Assembly: GCA_037189985.1 (NCBI GenBank)
Contig: JBBCJX010000003.1
Span: 1 to 64,000 of the forward strand
Direction: 5' to 3'
Source of the DNA: UBA2031 sp037189985
Lineage (GTDB): Bacteria; Pseudomonadota; Gammaproteobacteria; Pseudomonadales; Moraxellaceae
DNA: 64,000 bases
Both the position numbers and the translations under genes were made by a program. A model generated the notes under the pieces. The model made no database searches and was not told where the DNA came from. It worked only from the letters and a program-made list of their open reading frames with translations. Position 1 is the first letter of the stretch. Every line of letters starts with the position of its first letter. Below are positions 1-8,245 of this stretch, in pieces.

Positions 1-2
1 AA

Positions 3-41
3 AAGACACTGGGTCCCCGCCTGCGCGGGGACGACAGAGAG
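3..41. repeat. Dispersed GC-rich palindromic repeat, copy 1
   Basis: A short inverted repeat with arms CCCCGC and GCGGGG flanked by AAGACACTGG and GACGACAG. The same unit returns at 1102-1197 as an inverted pair and in weaker form at 9370-9412 and 54127-54266. This is the REP-like extragenic element common in proteobacterial genomes. Its function here is unknown. Confidence 0.7.
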
Positions 42-62
42 GATTCGAAGAAAGTCTCATGC

Positions 63-1049
63 TCACTCCCGGTTGTCGCTGCATTCGGCCGCATCGGGCA
101 GGGCGCGGCAGCGCACTTTCTTCATCAGCCGCATCATGCGCGCATCGTAGATGCCTTCGGTGGTCAGGCTGATGCGGGCTTCGCGCATCATTTCGCGGTA
201 TTGTCCTTCCTCGCCGTCGGGCACGGGGAAGAAGAACAGGATGTCGTCCTCGGCCTGGCGGATGAGGCGCAGGGCGTCTTCGCTGCGGCCTGCGAACCAG
301 CCGCGGGCTTGTTGCCCGAAGTCCTCGGGAAAGGCGGCACGACGCATCACCAGTTGCAGCGTGAGTTGGGCCACCGGAAGTTTCACGACCACGCCCTGCG
401 TGCCCACGCCCTTGTAGAGTTCCAGCGGCATGTAGGCGATGCCGGGCGCGGCAATCACGTCCACGGCGCCGTTGTTGAACTTGCCGGCGAAGGTGGTGAC
501 GTCGGCGCTCACAGCCTGCGCCCCGATGCGTTCGGCCATGCGCAGTTGTGCAGCGTCGTGTTCCAGCACGGCGAGGCGGCGCCCGGCCATCTTGGCGACG
601 CTGTCGATGCGGCGGTCGCGCAGGAAGAGATAGGCCGCGCCCAGGGGCAGGATGCCGCCGATCTCGTAGTCGCCCTGGCGCATCAGCGCGGCGGCGTCGG
701 GGCGGGCGAGGGTGTCCAGCAGGCGTTGCAGCATGCCGTAGTCTGGCAGGCCGCCCACGGAGTCGATGCTGCCGGTGAAGCTGTTGAAGGGGCGGGCGCG
801 CACGCCGGTGAGCAGTACGGCATCGCACTGGCCGGCCTTGAAGTCCTCGGTGGCCACGCGCTCGTCCACATAGGTCCTGACTTCCAGGGGTTGGCCTTTG
901 CTCTTGCTGTAGAGCGCGAACTCCTTCATGGCGGTGGTCAGTGGCCCCTGCGCGCCCGCCATGTCGAAGACACAGAGCGGGCGGGCGTGGGCGATGCTGG
1001 TCAGCGCTAGTAGCAGGAAGGTGGCGAGTTGTGCGAGAGATGGCGGCAT
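63..1049 (-). CDS. Putative periplasmic solute-binding protein (DUF6091-like)
   Basis: 328-residue protein. The reading frame stays open upstream to 1304, but that part is encoded by the palindromic repeat. The ATG at 1049 is followed by a clean signal peptide (LATFLLLALTSIAHA), so I place the start there. The mature part (RPLCVFDMAGAQGP..., then DAVLLTGVRARPFNSFTGSIDSVG) resembles periplasmic binding proteins of the putative solute-binding DUF6091 group. I see no membrane segments after the signal peptide. The next gene upstream is on the same strand, but the 1.1-kb hairpin pair separates them, so they are probably not one transcript. Ligand unknown; the family assignment is from memory and moderate. 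Confidence 0.7.
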   Translation of the reverse strand: MPPSLAQLATFLLLALTSIAHARPLCVFDMAGAQGPLTTAMKEFALYSKSKGQPLEVRTYVDERVATEDFKAGQCDAVLLTGVRARPFNSFTGSIDSVGGLPDYGMLQRLLDTLARPDAAALMRQGDYEIGGILPLGAAYLFLRDRRIDSVAKMAGRRLAVLEHDAAQLRMAERIGAQAVSADVTTFAGKFNNGAVDVIAAPGIAYMPLELYKGVGTQGVVVKLPVAQLTLQLVMRRAAFPEDFGQQARGWFAGRSEDALRLIRQAEDDILFFFPVPDGEEGQYREMMREARISLTTEGIYDARMMRLMKKVRCRALPDAAECSDNRE

Positions 1050-1100
1050 CGTGTCAGTACTCTCGTGTCTGTAGTGTCTTTTGAAATGGCTCAAGTGTTC

Positions 1101-1197
1101 AAAAACTGTCGTCCCCGCGAAGGCGGGGACCCAGCGCCTTTGAGTGCCGCTGAAAAGACACTGGATCCCCGCCTCCGCGGGGATGACAGTGTTTTTT
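1101..1197. repeat. Inverted pair of dispersed palindromic repeats
   Basis: Two copies of the repeat face each other: GTCGTCCCCGCG...CGGGGACCCAG at about 1109-1134 and CTGGATCCCCGCC...GCGGGGATGAC at about 1161-1187, flanked by A5 on the left and T7 on the right. The whole 97-bp block can fold into one long stem. It sits between the carotenoid oxygenase gene and the solute-binding protein gene and could end or stabilise transcripts. Confidence 0.75.
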
Positions 1198-2616
1198 TCA
1201 AGGATTCTGAACAGGTGCTTGGGCGGGAATCCAGTTGCCGTGGAAACCCAGCGGCACGCGCACGGGCAACTGCACTTCGGCCACAGTCGTGAGGTCGCGT
1301 GCATCCAGAATCACCACCTTGCTGGGCAGGTTTTCCCGGTGATGCACATAGCCCATGAGCCAGCCGTCGTTTTCTGTTGTGCCGCCTTGGCGTGGCACGA
1401 ACACGAATTCGCCTGCCCCCCAGTCGGGCCCGAAGGCACGCTGTGTGCTCTCACCGGTTTCCAGATCATGGCGGAGCAAGGCGTTCGCCTGGTTGTCCAT
1501 ATTGATGCTTATGGCATAGGCATAGCGGTAAGGCTTGCCAGTGAGGCGTTCGTCGAAGCGGGGAAACTCCTGGCCTTCGCGGGAAATCACCTGTCGCTGC
1601 ACGCGCGTGCCTTCACGCGGCAGTGTCCAGCGCTCGAAGGTCACCTGCTGCGCCTCCGGGCCTTGAATGGACTGGTCGAACATGCGCTGGTGCACCACCA
1701 CGTCCAGCACGGTGTCGCCGTTGTCTTTTTCAAAGGCATTGCAGCTGTGGAAGACGAAGCAGGGCTCGATGTCGTACCAGCGCACGTCGTCGGCCGTACC
1801 GTTGCGCGGCAGCTTGCCGACGCGTGCCGGGTGTTTCGGGTTCCAGGCGTAGGGGAGGCCTGCACCCTTGAGCGCGGCGCTGACCGAGAAAGTGACGGGC
1901 AAATCCAGGAGCAGCACGTTTTTTTCCGTGAGGGCGCTGTCGTGCATCATCGGGCCGTGGCGCACGGGAATGGTCAGGTTCTTTTTCACCTGCCGGTCGG
2001 TGCCGATCACTAAGTAGCGGATGTGCTTCTGGTCGAAGCCGTCGTAGCAGATGGCGTGCAGTTCACCCGTGGCCGGGTCCTTGTGCGGGTGCGCCGTGAA
2101 GGAGGCTTTCAGGCGGCTGTCGAACATGCCGTGCTTCACGGTGTTGAGGTCGGCGTCCAGTTCCACAGGCAGGGCGGTCGCCTCCACCAGTGCCCAGAGG
2201 CTGCCGCCATGGCCGATGATGTTGGTGTTCACCACATCGGAGACACTGTGGCGCGGGCCCGGGGCTCGCGGGCGACCCAGACGGCGGTTCACATTGTCCA
2301 CGCCCACATAGCGGCTGCGATACCAGAGTGCGCGGCCTTCTTTCAGACGCAGGCCGTGCACCATTCCATCGCCCAGGAACCAGTGGTGGGTGGCCGGGTT
2401 GGGAACTTCCAGCGGATTGGGGCCGATGCGGGCGAGAAGACCGTCCAGCTCGGGGGGAAGTGTGCCGATGATGGGGAGATCGGTGCTGTCGTGTTCTTCT
2501 TTTACTGGCGCGAAGGGGCCTTCCAGATACATGTTGTGCGGGCTGTAGGGTACGCGCTTCTGGAGCCTGTCGAGCAACCAGACGGCAGCTTTCTGGACGG
2601 GGCGGGATTGCAGCAT
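1198..2616 (-). CDS. Carotenoid oxygenase (retinal pigment epithelium protein family)
   Basis: 472-residue cytosolic enzyme of the RPE65/CCD family, which cleaves carotenoids, apocarotenoids or stilbene-like substrates with a non-haem Fe(II) held by four histidines. Candidate iron-binding histidines lie in the family motifs AHPHKDPATGEL, MMHDSALTEKN, FVFHSCNAFE and near the C-terminus GFHGNWIP. The reading frame opens at 2640, but the ATG at 2616 (MLQSRPVQ) is preceded by GGAGGG at a 7-nt spacing, so I start there. It is divergent from a TetR gene across a gap of about 80 bp that contains an inverted repeat, which suggests repression by that regulator. The exact substrate cannot be read from sequence. 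Confidence 0.9.
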   Translation of the reverse strand: MLQSRPVQKAAVWLLDRLQKRVPYSPHNMYLEGPFAPVKEEHDSTDLPIIGTLPPELDGLLARIGPNPLEVPNPATHHWFLGDGMVHGLRLKEGRALWYRSRYVGVDNVNRRLGRPRAPGPRHSVSDVVNTNIIGHGGSLWALVEATALPVELDADLNTVKHGMFDSRLKASFTAHPHKDPATGELHAICYDGFDQKHIRYLVIGTDRQVKKNLTIPVRHGPMMHDSALTEKNVLLLDLPVTFSVSAALKGAGLPYAWNPKHPARVGKLPRNGTADDVRWYDIEPCFVFHSCNAFEKDNGDTVLDVVVHQRMFDQSIQGPEAQQVTFERWTLPREGTRVQRQVISREGQEFPRFDERLTGKPYRYAYAISINMDNQANALLRHDLETGESTQRAFGPDWGAGEFVFVPRQGGTTENDGWLMGYVHHRENLPSKVVILDARDLTTVAEVQLPVRVPLGFHGNWIPAQAPVQNP

Positions 2617-2673
2617 GATGTTTCCCTCCATGGGGGCCATGGGCCGGTGGCAGCGACCGGCTTGATGTGTATG

Positions 2674-2705
2674 ATGTAAACATTAGATTGGAGATTGATG
2701 TTCAC
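2674..2705. promoter_or_regulatory. Candidate TetR operator in the divergent promoter
   Basis: Inverted repeat GTAAACAT (2676-2683) and ATGTTCAC (2698-2705), 7 of 8 positions complementary, spacer 14 nt. The left arm is inside the perfect palindrome ATGTAAACAT (2674-2683). A second dyad, GATGTT...AACATC, spans 2697-2717. These lie between the divergent carotenoid oxygenase and TetR genes, where autoregulation is usual. The right arm overlaps the proposed TetR start codon. Confidence 0.5.
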
Positions 2706-3327
2706 GATGTCAACATCTGGATTACAACGCCCCGACGGGCCGTCCTACCACCATGGCAACCTGCGGGAAGCCCTTCTGGCCAAGGGGCTGGAAATGCTGG
2801 AGGCGGGGGAGGCTGATTTCAGCCTACGGGAACTCACTCGTAGGGTAGGCGTCTCTGCCAACGCTGTTTACCGACACTTCGCCGGCAAGGAGGCGCTGCT
2901 GTCTGCCATGGCGGCCGAAGGCTTTCTCCGATTGACCTCGGCCCAGGCCATGGCCCTGCAGGGGGGCTCGACACCGGCCACGGGCTTTCTCGAGGCGGGT
3001 CGCGCTTATGTGCGCTTTGCCCGTCACCACCCGGCCCTGTTCCGGCTCATGTTCGGCCGCTTCGCTGCCGGCAACCCGGACCCCGAACTGCGGGCAGCGG
3101 CGCAGCTTTCCTATGAGGGTATGCGCTTCAGCGTGGCCGCCATCCTGGGCCGGCCCGTGGCGGATGCGGAAGTCCTGGCCACGGGTATGCGCGCCTGGAG
3201 CCTTGTGCACGGCCTGAGCCAGCTCATTATCGACGGGCAGATGGATGCCCACGAGCTGGACATCGACAGCTTGGTGAGTGCCGTGCTCAGCCAGTCGACC
3301 TTAGAGCACGGCATCACGGATAACTGA
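2698..3327 (+). CDS. TetR/AcrR family transcriptional regulator
   Basis: 209-residue repressor-type regulator. The N-terminal helix-turn-helix is clear (SLRELTRRVGVSANAVYRHFAGKEALLSAMA, about residues 40-70). The C-terminal part contains AWSLVHGLSQLIIDGQ, typical of the WHG-type TetR ligand domain. Three start codons are possible: TTG 2695, ATG 2698 and ATG 2707. GGAG at 2690-2693 is a little close to 2698 and far from 2707, so the exact start is uncertain. It likely represses the divergent carotenoid oxygenase gene and itself; the effector is unknown. A strong terminator follows. Confidence 0.9.
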   Translation: MFTMSTSGLQRPDGPSYHHGNLREALLAKGLEMLEAGEADFSLRELTRRVGVSANAVYRHFAGKEALLSAMAAEGFLRLTSAQAMALQGGSTPATGFLEAGRAYVRFARHHPALFRLMFGRFAAGNPDPELRAAAQLSYEGMRFSVAAILGRPVADAEVLATGMRAWSLVHGLSQLIIDGQMDAHELDIDSLVSAVLSQSTLEHGITDN

Positions 3328-3340
3328 TGGCGGCGGGATG

Positions 3341-3369
3341 AAAAAGGGCGCCATCAGGCGCCCTTTTTT
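3341..3369. terminator. Bidirectional intrinsic terminator
   Basis: AAAAAGGGCGCC - ATCA - GGCGCCCTTTTTT. The perfect stem with A and T tracts on both sides serves the convergent TetR (+) and ABC1 kinase (-) genes. Confidence 0.95.
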
Positions 3370-3385
3370 ATGACCACAGCTTGCC

Positions 3386-4774
3386 TCAAGCCGGCGCCCC
3401 GGGCGCCTTGAGATAAGGCTCCAGCAGCTTGCGGGCATAAATTTGTGCGTCGATCACCGTCATGAAGGTGTAGGCGCCCATGAGCTTGCGGCTCAGGAAC
3501 ATGAATTCCTTGGGCGGAATGGAGAAATGCCGGGTGGCAGCCGATTTTGCTGCCATGGAGGTGGCGCGCAGGTGCAGCTTGCTGCGGGCCCAGCAGTACA
3601 TGCCGTCTTCATTCAAGGTTTCCGGCGGCACGTTCTTGAGATCGGAGAAGGGTTCGATGGCCAGGAAGAACAGGCTGACGATGCTCTCCTTGGTGCTGTC
3701 CGGCATGCCGTCAAAGAAACTGAAGCCCTTCATGGCGGCCTTCATTTCTTCCCGGTTCTCGTAAAACGCGGCATGGGTGAGGTTGCGGGCCAGCTCCAGG
3801 ATGTCGTCCGGGAAATCGCGCACGGCACCGAAATCCAGCAACACGATGCGGTCGATTCCGCCTTCTTTTTCCGACAGTTTCACGAGGTAGTTGCCGAAAT
3901 TGGGGTCGGTCTGCAACTCGCCCCACTCGAAAACCTCGCGGCAGCAGATGTCCAGCGCTGCCTCGGCAATGCGGTTGCGACGCTCCTGCGTCAGCCCGAG
4001 CACGATGGGACTGTTGATGGGCACACCACGCTCGAAGCTCATGCAGAGCAGGGTGTCTGTGCAGTATTCGGGAAAAATGGTCGGCACGATGTAGCGCGGA
4101 TCGTCCTTGAGCCAGCCGTGGAAGCGCTGGGTGGTTTCCATTTCCTTGGGGTAGTTCACCTCGCGGTGCATCATCATGCGCACCTCGTCCAGCCACTCCT
4201 CGAACTCCCGGGATTGCGGCACGGCCTTGGTCAGCTTGAGCATCTGCGTGACCAGGTTGAGATCGGCATCAATGGCATCGGCAACGCCCGGATACTGGAT
4301 TTTCAGGACCATTTCGGCGCCATCGCTCTTGCGGCGGGCACGGTGGACCTGTGCCAGCGAGGCAGCTCCCAGGGGCTCCGGGTCTATTTCCAGTTCGGCA
4401 AAACGCTGTGGTCCGAGCTGTTCGCGCACCACCGGCTCCAGCGAGGACCAGGAGAGGGTGGTGGTGTCGTCGTTGAGCTGGTGCAGGGCACGGGTGATTT
4501 CCGGCGGCAGGAAGTGCTCGCCGTAAAGGGCCATCATCTGGCCGATCTTGACGACGGAACCCTTGAGTTTGCCCAGTTCGCGCACGAGATACTGTGCCTG
4601 TTCGGCCAGTACGCGCCGGCGTTTTTCTTCACGTTGCTCGGGACTGGAAAACATGGAGCCGGCGGTGCCTCCGGCAAAACGGGCTCCTGCGATGAAGCCG
4701 GCCTTGGCCAAGGAAAGACGGCGCTCGAAGGCACCGGTCTTGAGCCGCTTCATCTCGTTCGGGTTGTCGCTCAT
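3386..4774 (-). CDS. ABC1/AarF (ADCK/UbiB-like) family atypical kinase
   Basis: 462-residue member of the ABC1 family of atypical kinases/ATPases linked to ubiquinone biosynthesis (COQ8, UbiB). Visible motifs: KIGQ (the family-specific KxGQ element) in GSVVKIGQMMALYG, the alanine-rich nucleotide loop LGAASLAQVHRA, the lysine in VLKIQYPG, and LLDFGAVRDFP for the metal-binding DFG. It is shorter than UbiB and I see no C-terminal membrane pair, so it is closer to the COQ8/ADCK-like bacterial group. The frame is open to 4909, but that would overlap the divergent acyltransferase start. The ATG at 4774 (MSDNPNEMKRL) is preferred. Confidence 0.88.
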   Translation of the reverse strand: MSDNPNEMKRLKTGAFERRLSLAKAGFIAGARFAGGTAGSMFSSPEQREEKRRRVLAEQAQYLVRELGKLKGSVVKIGQMMALYGEHFLPPEITRALHQLNDDTTTLSWSSLEPVVREQLGPQRFAELEIDPEPLGAASLAQVHRARRKSDGAEMVLKIQYPGVADAIDADLNLVTQMLKLTKAVPQSREFEEWLDEVRMMMHREVNYPKEMETTQRFHGWLKDDPRYIVPTIFPEYCTDTLLCMSFERGVPINSPIVLGLTQERRNRIAEAALDICCREVFEWGELQTDPNFGNYLVKLSEKEGGIDRIVLLDFGAVRDFPDDILELARNLTHAAFYENREEMKAAMKGFSFFDGMPDSTKESIVSLFFLAIEPFSDLKNVPPETLNEDGMYCWARSKLHLRATSMAAKSAATRHFSIPPKEFMFLSRKLMGAYTFMTVIDAQIYARKLLEPYLKAPGAPA

Positions 4775-4898
4775 CAATACATCCGGCAGGAACTTAAAGA
4801 TGGCGCATTCTACCTGAAGAGCCTGTCGATCAGGCCAGTGTTCCGGACAGAATGTCCCGGTATCATGGCCATACTTCTCATATGGCGGCCTGATTTTC

Positions 4899-5744
4899 AT
4901 GGCACTCAAACTCGCAGACTACACCGCACCGTCACTACGCCGCCTGCAGCGCCGGCTGGCGGCACAGCGCTTCTGGTTCGATCCCCAGCTCTACGGTCTT
5001 GAGCACCTGCATCCTGACCGCCCGGCGCTCTATGTGGGGAATCACACCCTGTATGGCGTGATCGATGCGCCTCTCATGGTGCTGGGAACCTACGAGCAGA
5101 CCGGTATCTATTTCCGCTCGCTGGGTGACCATCTGCACTTCAAGGTGCCGGTCTGGGGGCGCACCCTCCTGGAGTTTGGCGCCGTGCCCGGCACGCCCGA
5201 GAATTGCTCGGCACTCATGAAAAGCGGCCAGCACATCATCGTCTACCCCGGTGGTGCGCGTGAGGTGATGAAGAATCGGGGCGAGGAGTATCGGTTGGTC
5301 TGGAAGCGCCGTACCGGTTTTGCGCGCATGGCCATGCAGCATGGTTATGACATCATTCCCTTCGCCGCCATTGGCGCTGACGATGCCTATGACATCCGCT
5401 ATGACAGCAAAGCCTTCCAGCAGAGCCTGCTCGGCCGGCTGGCGCAGCGTACGGGGGCCATGGACAAGCTGTTCCGCGGAGGCGATACGCTGGGTCCTCT
5501 CATCGGTGGCGTGGGCGGAACCCTGATTCCACGCCCCGAGAAAATGTATTTCATGTTCGGCGAGCGCATTCCCACCCGCGCACTCCAGGCGGCAAGCAAC
5601 AATCCCGATGCCCAGTGGCAAGTCCGGCACGAAGTGGAGGCGGCGATTTACCGGCAGATGGATGAGTTGTTCGAGATTCGCGCCAAGGACACGGACTGGC
5701 CGTGGTGGCGGAAAAAGCTCATTGCCCGCAAGGGGCAGGAGTGA
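4899..5744 (+). CDS. Lysophospholipid acyltransferase family protein (DGAT2-like)
   Basis: 281-residue glycerolipid acyltransferase. The block YVGNHTLYGVIDAPL carries the NH of the acyltransferase active-site motif, and IIVYPGGAREVMKNRGEEY is the characteristic PGG element of the DGAT2/MGAT-like branch. A later block, GGTLIPRPEKMYFMFGERI, also fits. It is divergent from the ABC1 kinase with about 120 bp between starts. It probably acylates a mono- or diacylglycerol or lysophospholipid at the inner membrane; the substrate is uncertain. Confidence 0.85.
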   Translation: MALKLADYTAPSLRRLQRRLAAQRFWFDPQLYGLEHLHPDRPALYVGNHTLYGVIDAPLMVLGTYEQTGIYFRSLGDHLHFKVPVWGRTLLEFGAVPGTPENCSALMKSGQHIIVYPGGAREVMKNRGEEYRLVWKRRTGFARMAMQHGYDIIPFAAIGADDAYDIRYDSKAFQQSLLGRLAQRTGAMDKLFRGGDTLGPLIGGVGGTLIPRPEKMYFMFGERIPTRALQAASNNPDAQWQVRHEVEAAIYRQMDELFEIRAKDTDWPWWRKKLIARKGQE

Positions 5745-5801
5745 GTTCATGTGTACACCGGGGCTCGGCGCAGGCCGGGACCCGGTGACTTTCCTGCGGT
5801 A

Positions 5802-6635
5802 TTACAGCGACCATCCCTCCAACGACTCCACGGCTTTGCCTTCATCCCGCAACTTGATCAGATGCGCGTGCAGCGAATAGCGCGCCACCGGATGCAGGGC
5901 AGGGCTCACGTCGTCATAGACCTGCGCGGTCAGGGCTTCGAGTGTTTGCAGCTCGGGAGTGAGCTTGGCCATCACCTTGGCTTCGCGCGCGAGTCGGTGG
6001 TGGATGGTGAACTGGATGAGCGCCTGCGCATTGTCGATAACATCGCCGTGGCCGGGTGCGATCCGGGCAATGTCTTCACGCGTCAGCAGTTCCAGCGAGC
6101 GCAGGTAGTCGCCCATGCTGCCCGAGGGCGGAATGATGACGACGGTGGAACCATTGATGAGGTGGTCACCGCTGAACAGCAGCTTTTCTTCTTCCAGCAG
6201 GTAGCAAAGATGATTGCCCACATGGCCGGGAGTGTGCAGTGCGCGCAGGGAAAATTCCGCCGTTTGCAGCCGGTCGCCATGCGCCAGTGTGCGGTCGACA
6301 CGGATCAGTGCCTGCGCCGGATCACTGGGCAGTGGTGACTGGCCAAGAATGTCGGCACCGGTACGCTCCTTGAGCTCCAGGGCAGCTGGTGCATGGTCCT
6401 GATGTGTGTGGGTAAGGGCGATCCAGCGGATTTTCCCGCCCAGTGCTTCGGCGGCTTCCATCAGCGCATCGACATGGCCGGGAATCGCCGGGCCGGGATC
6501 GACCACGAGAATTTCCTTGTGGCCGATAAGGTAGCTGTTGGTGCCGGGGCCGGTCATGAAGCCGGGGTTGGCGGCCAGCACGCGCGTGACACGCGTGCTG
6601 AGGGCTATGGCTTTTTCGGCAATGAGTTCAGGCAC
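5802..6635 (-). CDS. MBL-fold metallo-hydrolase (LACTB2-like)
   Basis: 277-residue metallo-beta-lactamase-fold hydrolase. The zinc motif is THTHQDH, with further ligand motifs TPGHVGNHL, FSGDHL and APGHGDVI. The C-terminal helix region (AREAKVMAKLTPELQTLEALTAQVYDD...) is the winged extension found in LACTB2-type proteins. The start is GTG at 6635 and overlaps the stop of the upstream enoyl-CoA hydratase by 8 nt, which points to translational coupling in a two-gene operon. Substrate unknown. Confidence 0.88.
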   Translation of the reverse strand: MPELIAEKAIALSTRVTRVLAANPGFMTGPGTNSYLIGHKEILVVDPGPAIPGHVDALMEAAEALGGKIRWIALTHTHQDHAPAALELKERTGADILGQSPLPSDPAQALIRVDRTLAHGDRLQTAEFSLRALHTPGHVGNHLCYLLEEEKLLFSGDHLINGSTVVIIPPSGSMGDYLRSLELLTREDIARIAPGHGDVIDNAQALIQFTIHHRLAREAKVMAKLTPELQTLEALTAQVYDDVSPALHPVARYSLHAHLIKLRDEGKAVESLEGWSL

Positions 6636-7317
6636 GGATCAGCCCACGTTCACGGGCCAGGGCAACCACGGCAGGGCGCAGGCTGTGCTTGATGGTGCCG
6701 TAGGTGGCACGGTGTTTCTGTGCCATGAGTTCGGCAAAGGCGAGTGCCTCCGGGAACAGCCCTGTTTCGCTGTGGATGCTGTCCACGACCCGCATGCCCA
6801 GAGCCTCTTCGCCGCCGATGGCGCGGCCGGTGAGGGCAAGGTCATGCAGGGATTTGGCGTCGGGCATCAGCCGTATGGTTTCGATCATGGCCGGGCTGAA
6901 GGGAATCTTGATGTTGACCTCTGAAAAGCAGAATCGGCCACGATCCTGGCGCATCAGGCGGAAGTCGCAGGCAGAGGCAAGGATGGCGCCGCCGGCATAA
7001 CAGTTGCCATTGATGGCAGCAATCACGGGCAGGTTGAGGGTGGCGATACGCAGGAAGAGGTTTTCCAGTTCGGTCACGAAGGACTGGAAGCTTTCAGGTG
7101 ATTGCGTGAGCAGCCAGGGCAGGTCGATGCCGTTGCAGAAAGTCTTGGAGTGGTCGCTGGTGATGAGCAGCGCACCGTTTTCCACGCTGTTCGCAATACG
7201 GTCCAGGTTGCGGCCATAGGCTGTCAGGACATCAGGATTGAAGGTGTTGTCGTTCTCCCCGTTGGTGAGGGTGAGAACGTGAACAGCTCCGCGTTTTTCG
7301 AGCTTCATGAGTGACAT
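6628..7317 (-). CDS. Enoyl-CoA hydratase/isomerase family protein
   Basis: 229-residue crotonase-fold protein. The oxyanion-hole blocks are visible: SKTFCNGIDLPWL and AAINGNCYAGGAILASACDFRLM. The segment FSEVNIKIPFSPAM carries the glutamate typical of delta3-delta2-enoyl-CoA isomerases, so an isomerase role is as likely as a hydratase one. The open frame extends to 7506. I use ATG 7317 (MSLMKLEKRG) because AGGTGGAG lies upstream; ATG 7308 is the alternative. It is coupled to the MBL-fold hydrolase gene by an 8-nt overlap and is divergent from yaaA. Confidence 0.88.
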   Translation of the reverse strand: MSLMKLEKRGAVHVLTLTNGENDNTFNPDVLTAYGRNLDRIANSVENGALLITSDHSKTFCNGIDLPWLLTQSPESFQSFVTELENLFLRIATLNLPVIAAINGNCYAGGAILASACDFRLMRQDRGRFCFSEVNIKIPFSPAMIETIRLMPDAKSLHDLALTGRAIGGEEALGMRVVDSIHSETGLFPEALAFAELMAQKHRATYGTIKHSLRPAVVALARERGLIRA

Positions 7318-7366
7318 GGCAATACGGCTCCACCTGGATGCCTGGCGTGGCAATGGATGCGCGCAG

Positions 7367-7397
7367 TTTAACGGTGGCGCCTGACAGAGGCTAGAAT
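7367..7397 (+). promoter_or_regulatory. Candidate sigma70 promoter of yaaA
   Basis: TAGAAT at 7392-7397 is a good -10 box. A weak -35 (TTTAAC or TTAACG) lies 18-19 nt upstream. It ends about 22 nt before the yaaA start codon. Confidence 0.5.
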
Positions 7398-7418
7398 GCC
7401 GCCCTTCGGAGATTACCC

Positions 7419-8201
7419 ATGCTTGCCATCCTTTCCCCCGCCAAGACCCTGGATTACGACAGCCCGGTTCCTGATCTGCCCCTGACCAAGCCGGATTTCC
7501 TGCCACAAACCAGGGAGCTGATCACCATCCTGCGTGATCTTTCACCGCAGGAAGTGAGCAGCCTAATGGGCATCAGCGACAAGCTCGCCGCCCTCAATGT
7601 GGCACGTTTCAGCGACTGGTCACCGCGCTTCACGGACAGGAATTCCCGTGCCGCCATCCTGGCTTTCATGGGCGATGTCTATGAAGGCATGCAGGCCGGC
7701 ACCTTCAGTGCCGCTGATCATGATTATGCGCAAAACCATCTGCGTATTCTTTCCGGCCTGTATGGCCTGCTGCGCCCGCTGGACAGGCTGCAACCCTATC
7801 GCCTTGAAATGGGCACGGCCCTTACCAATCCCGCTGGCCGCAATCTCTACGCTTTCTGGGGAGACACGATTGCCCGGGCATTGAACAAGGCGCTGGCAGA
7901 GCAGGGCGATGATGTGCTGGTGAATCTTGCCTCGGACGAATACAACAAGGCGGCATTAACTAAAGCCCTGAAAGCCCACGTGATCACCCCGCAATTCCGT
8001 GAGGAGAAAGACGGTCAGTTCAAGATGGTGAGTTTTTATGCGAAGCGGGCGAGGGGGCTGATGGCGGCCTATATTGTGAAAAACCGCGTGAGCGAACCGG
8101 AAGCGCTCAAGAATTTCAGCGTGGAGGGTTATGGTTTCAACAAGAAACTATCCAAAGGCGACACGCTGGTCTTTTCGCGGAAGATGCCGGAAAAGGCGTA
8201 G
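7419..8201 (+). CDS. yaaA: Peroxide stress protein YaaA
   Basis: 260-residue member of the YaaA/DUF328 family. In E. coli this cytosolic protein lowers intracellular free iron and limits oxidative DNA damage during H2O2 stress; it binds DNA. Family hallmarks: N-terminal MLAILSPAKTLDYDSP, GLYGLLRPLDRLQPYRLEMGT, NLASDEYNKA and the C-terminal GYGFNKKLSKGDTLVFSR. Length matches E. coli YaaA. GGAG lies 8 nt upstream of the ATG. It is a single-gene unit with its own promoter and terminator. Confidence 0.96.
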   Translation: MLAILSPAKTLDYDSPVPDLPLTKPDFLPQTRELITILRDLSPQEVSSLMGISDKLAALNVARFSDWSPRFTDRNSRAAILAFMGDVYEGMQAGTFSAADHDYAQNHLRILSGLYGLLRPLDRLQPYRLEMGTALTNPAGRNLYAFWGDTIARALNKALAEQGDDVLVNLASDEYNKAALTKALKAHVITPQFREEKDGQFKMVSFYAKRARGLMAAYIVKNRVSEPEALKNFSVEGYGFNKKLSKGDTLVFSRKMPEKA

Positions 8202-8237
8202 CCCGGACTCGGTTTCTGGGCGTCCGGGCTGCGTTTT
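8200..8237 (+). terminator. Terminator of yaaA
   Basis: AGCCCGGAC (8200-8208) and GTCCGGGCT (8222-8230) form a 9-bp stem with a 13-nt loop, followed by GCGTTTT. Confidence 0.75.
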
Positions 8238-8245
8238 CTACAGGG

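Noticed and set aside
3443..5002. 519-residue plus-strand frame over the ABC1 kinase
   Set aside because: It is a shadow of the kinase gene, with no motif, and it overlaps the acyltransferase start out of frame.
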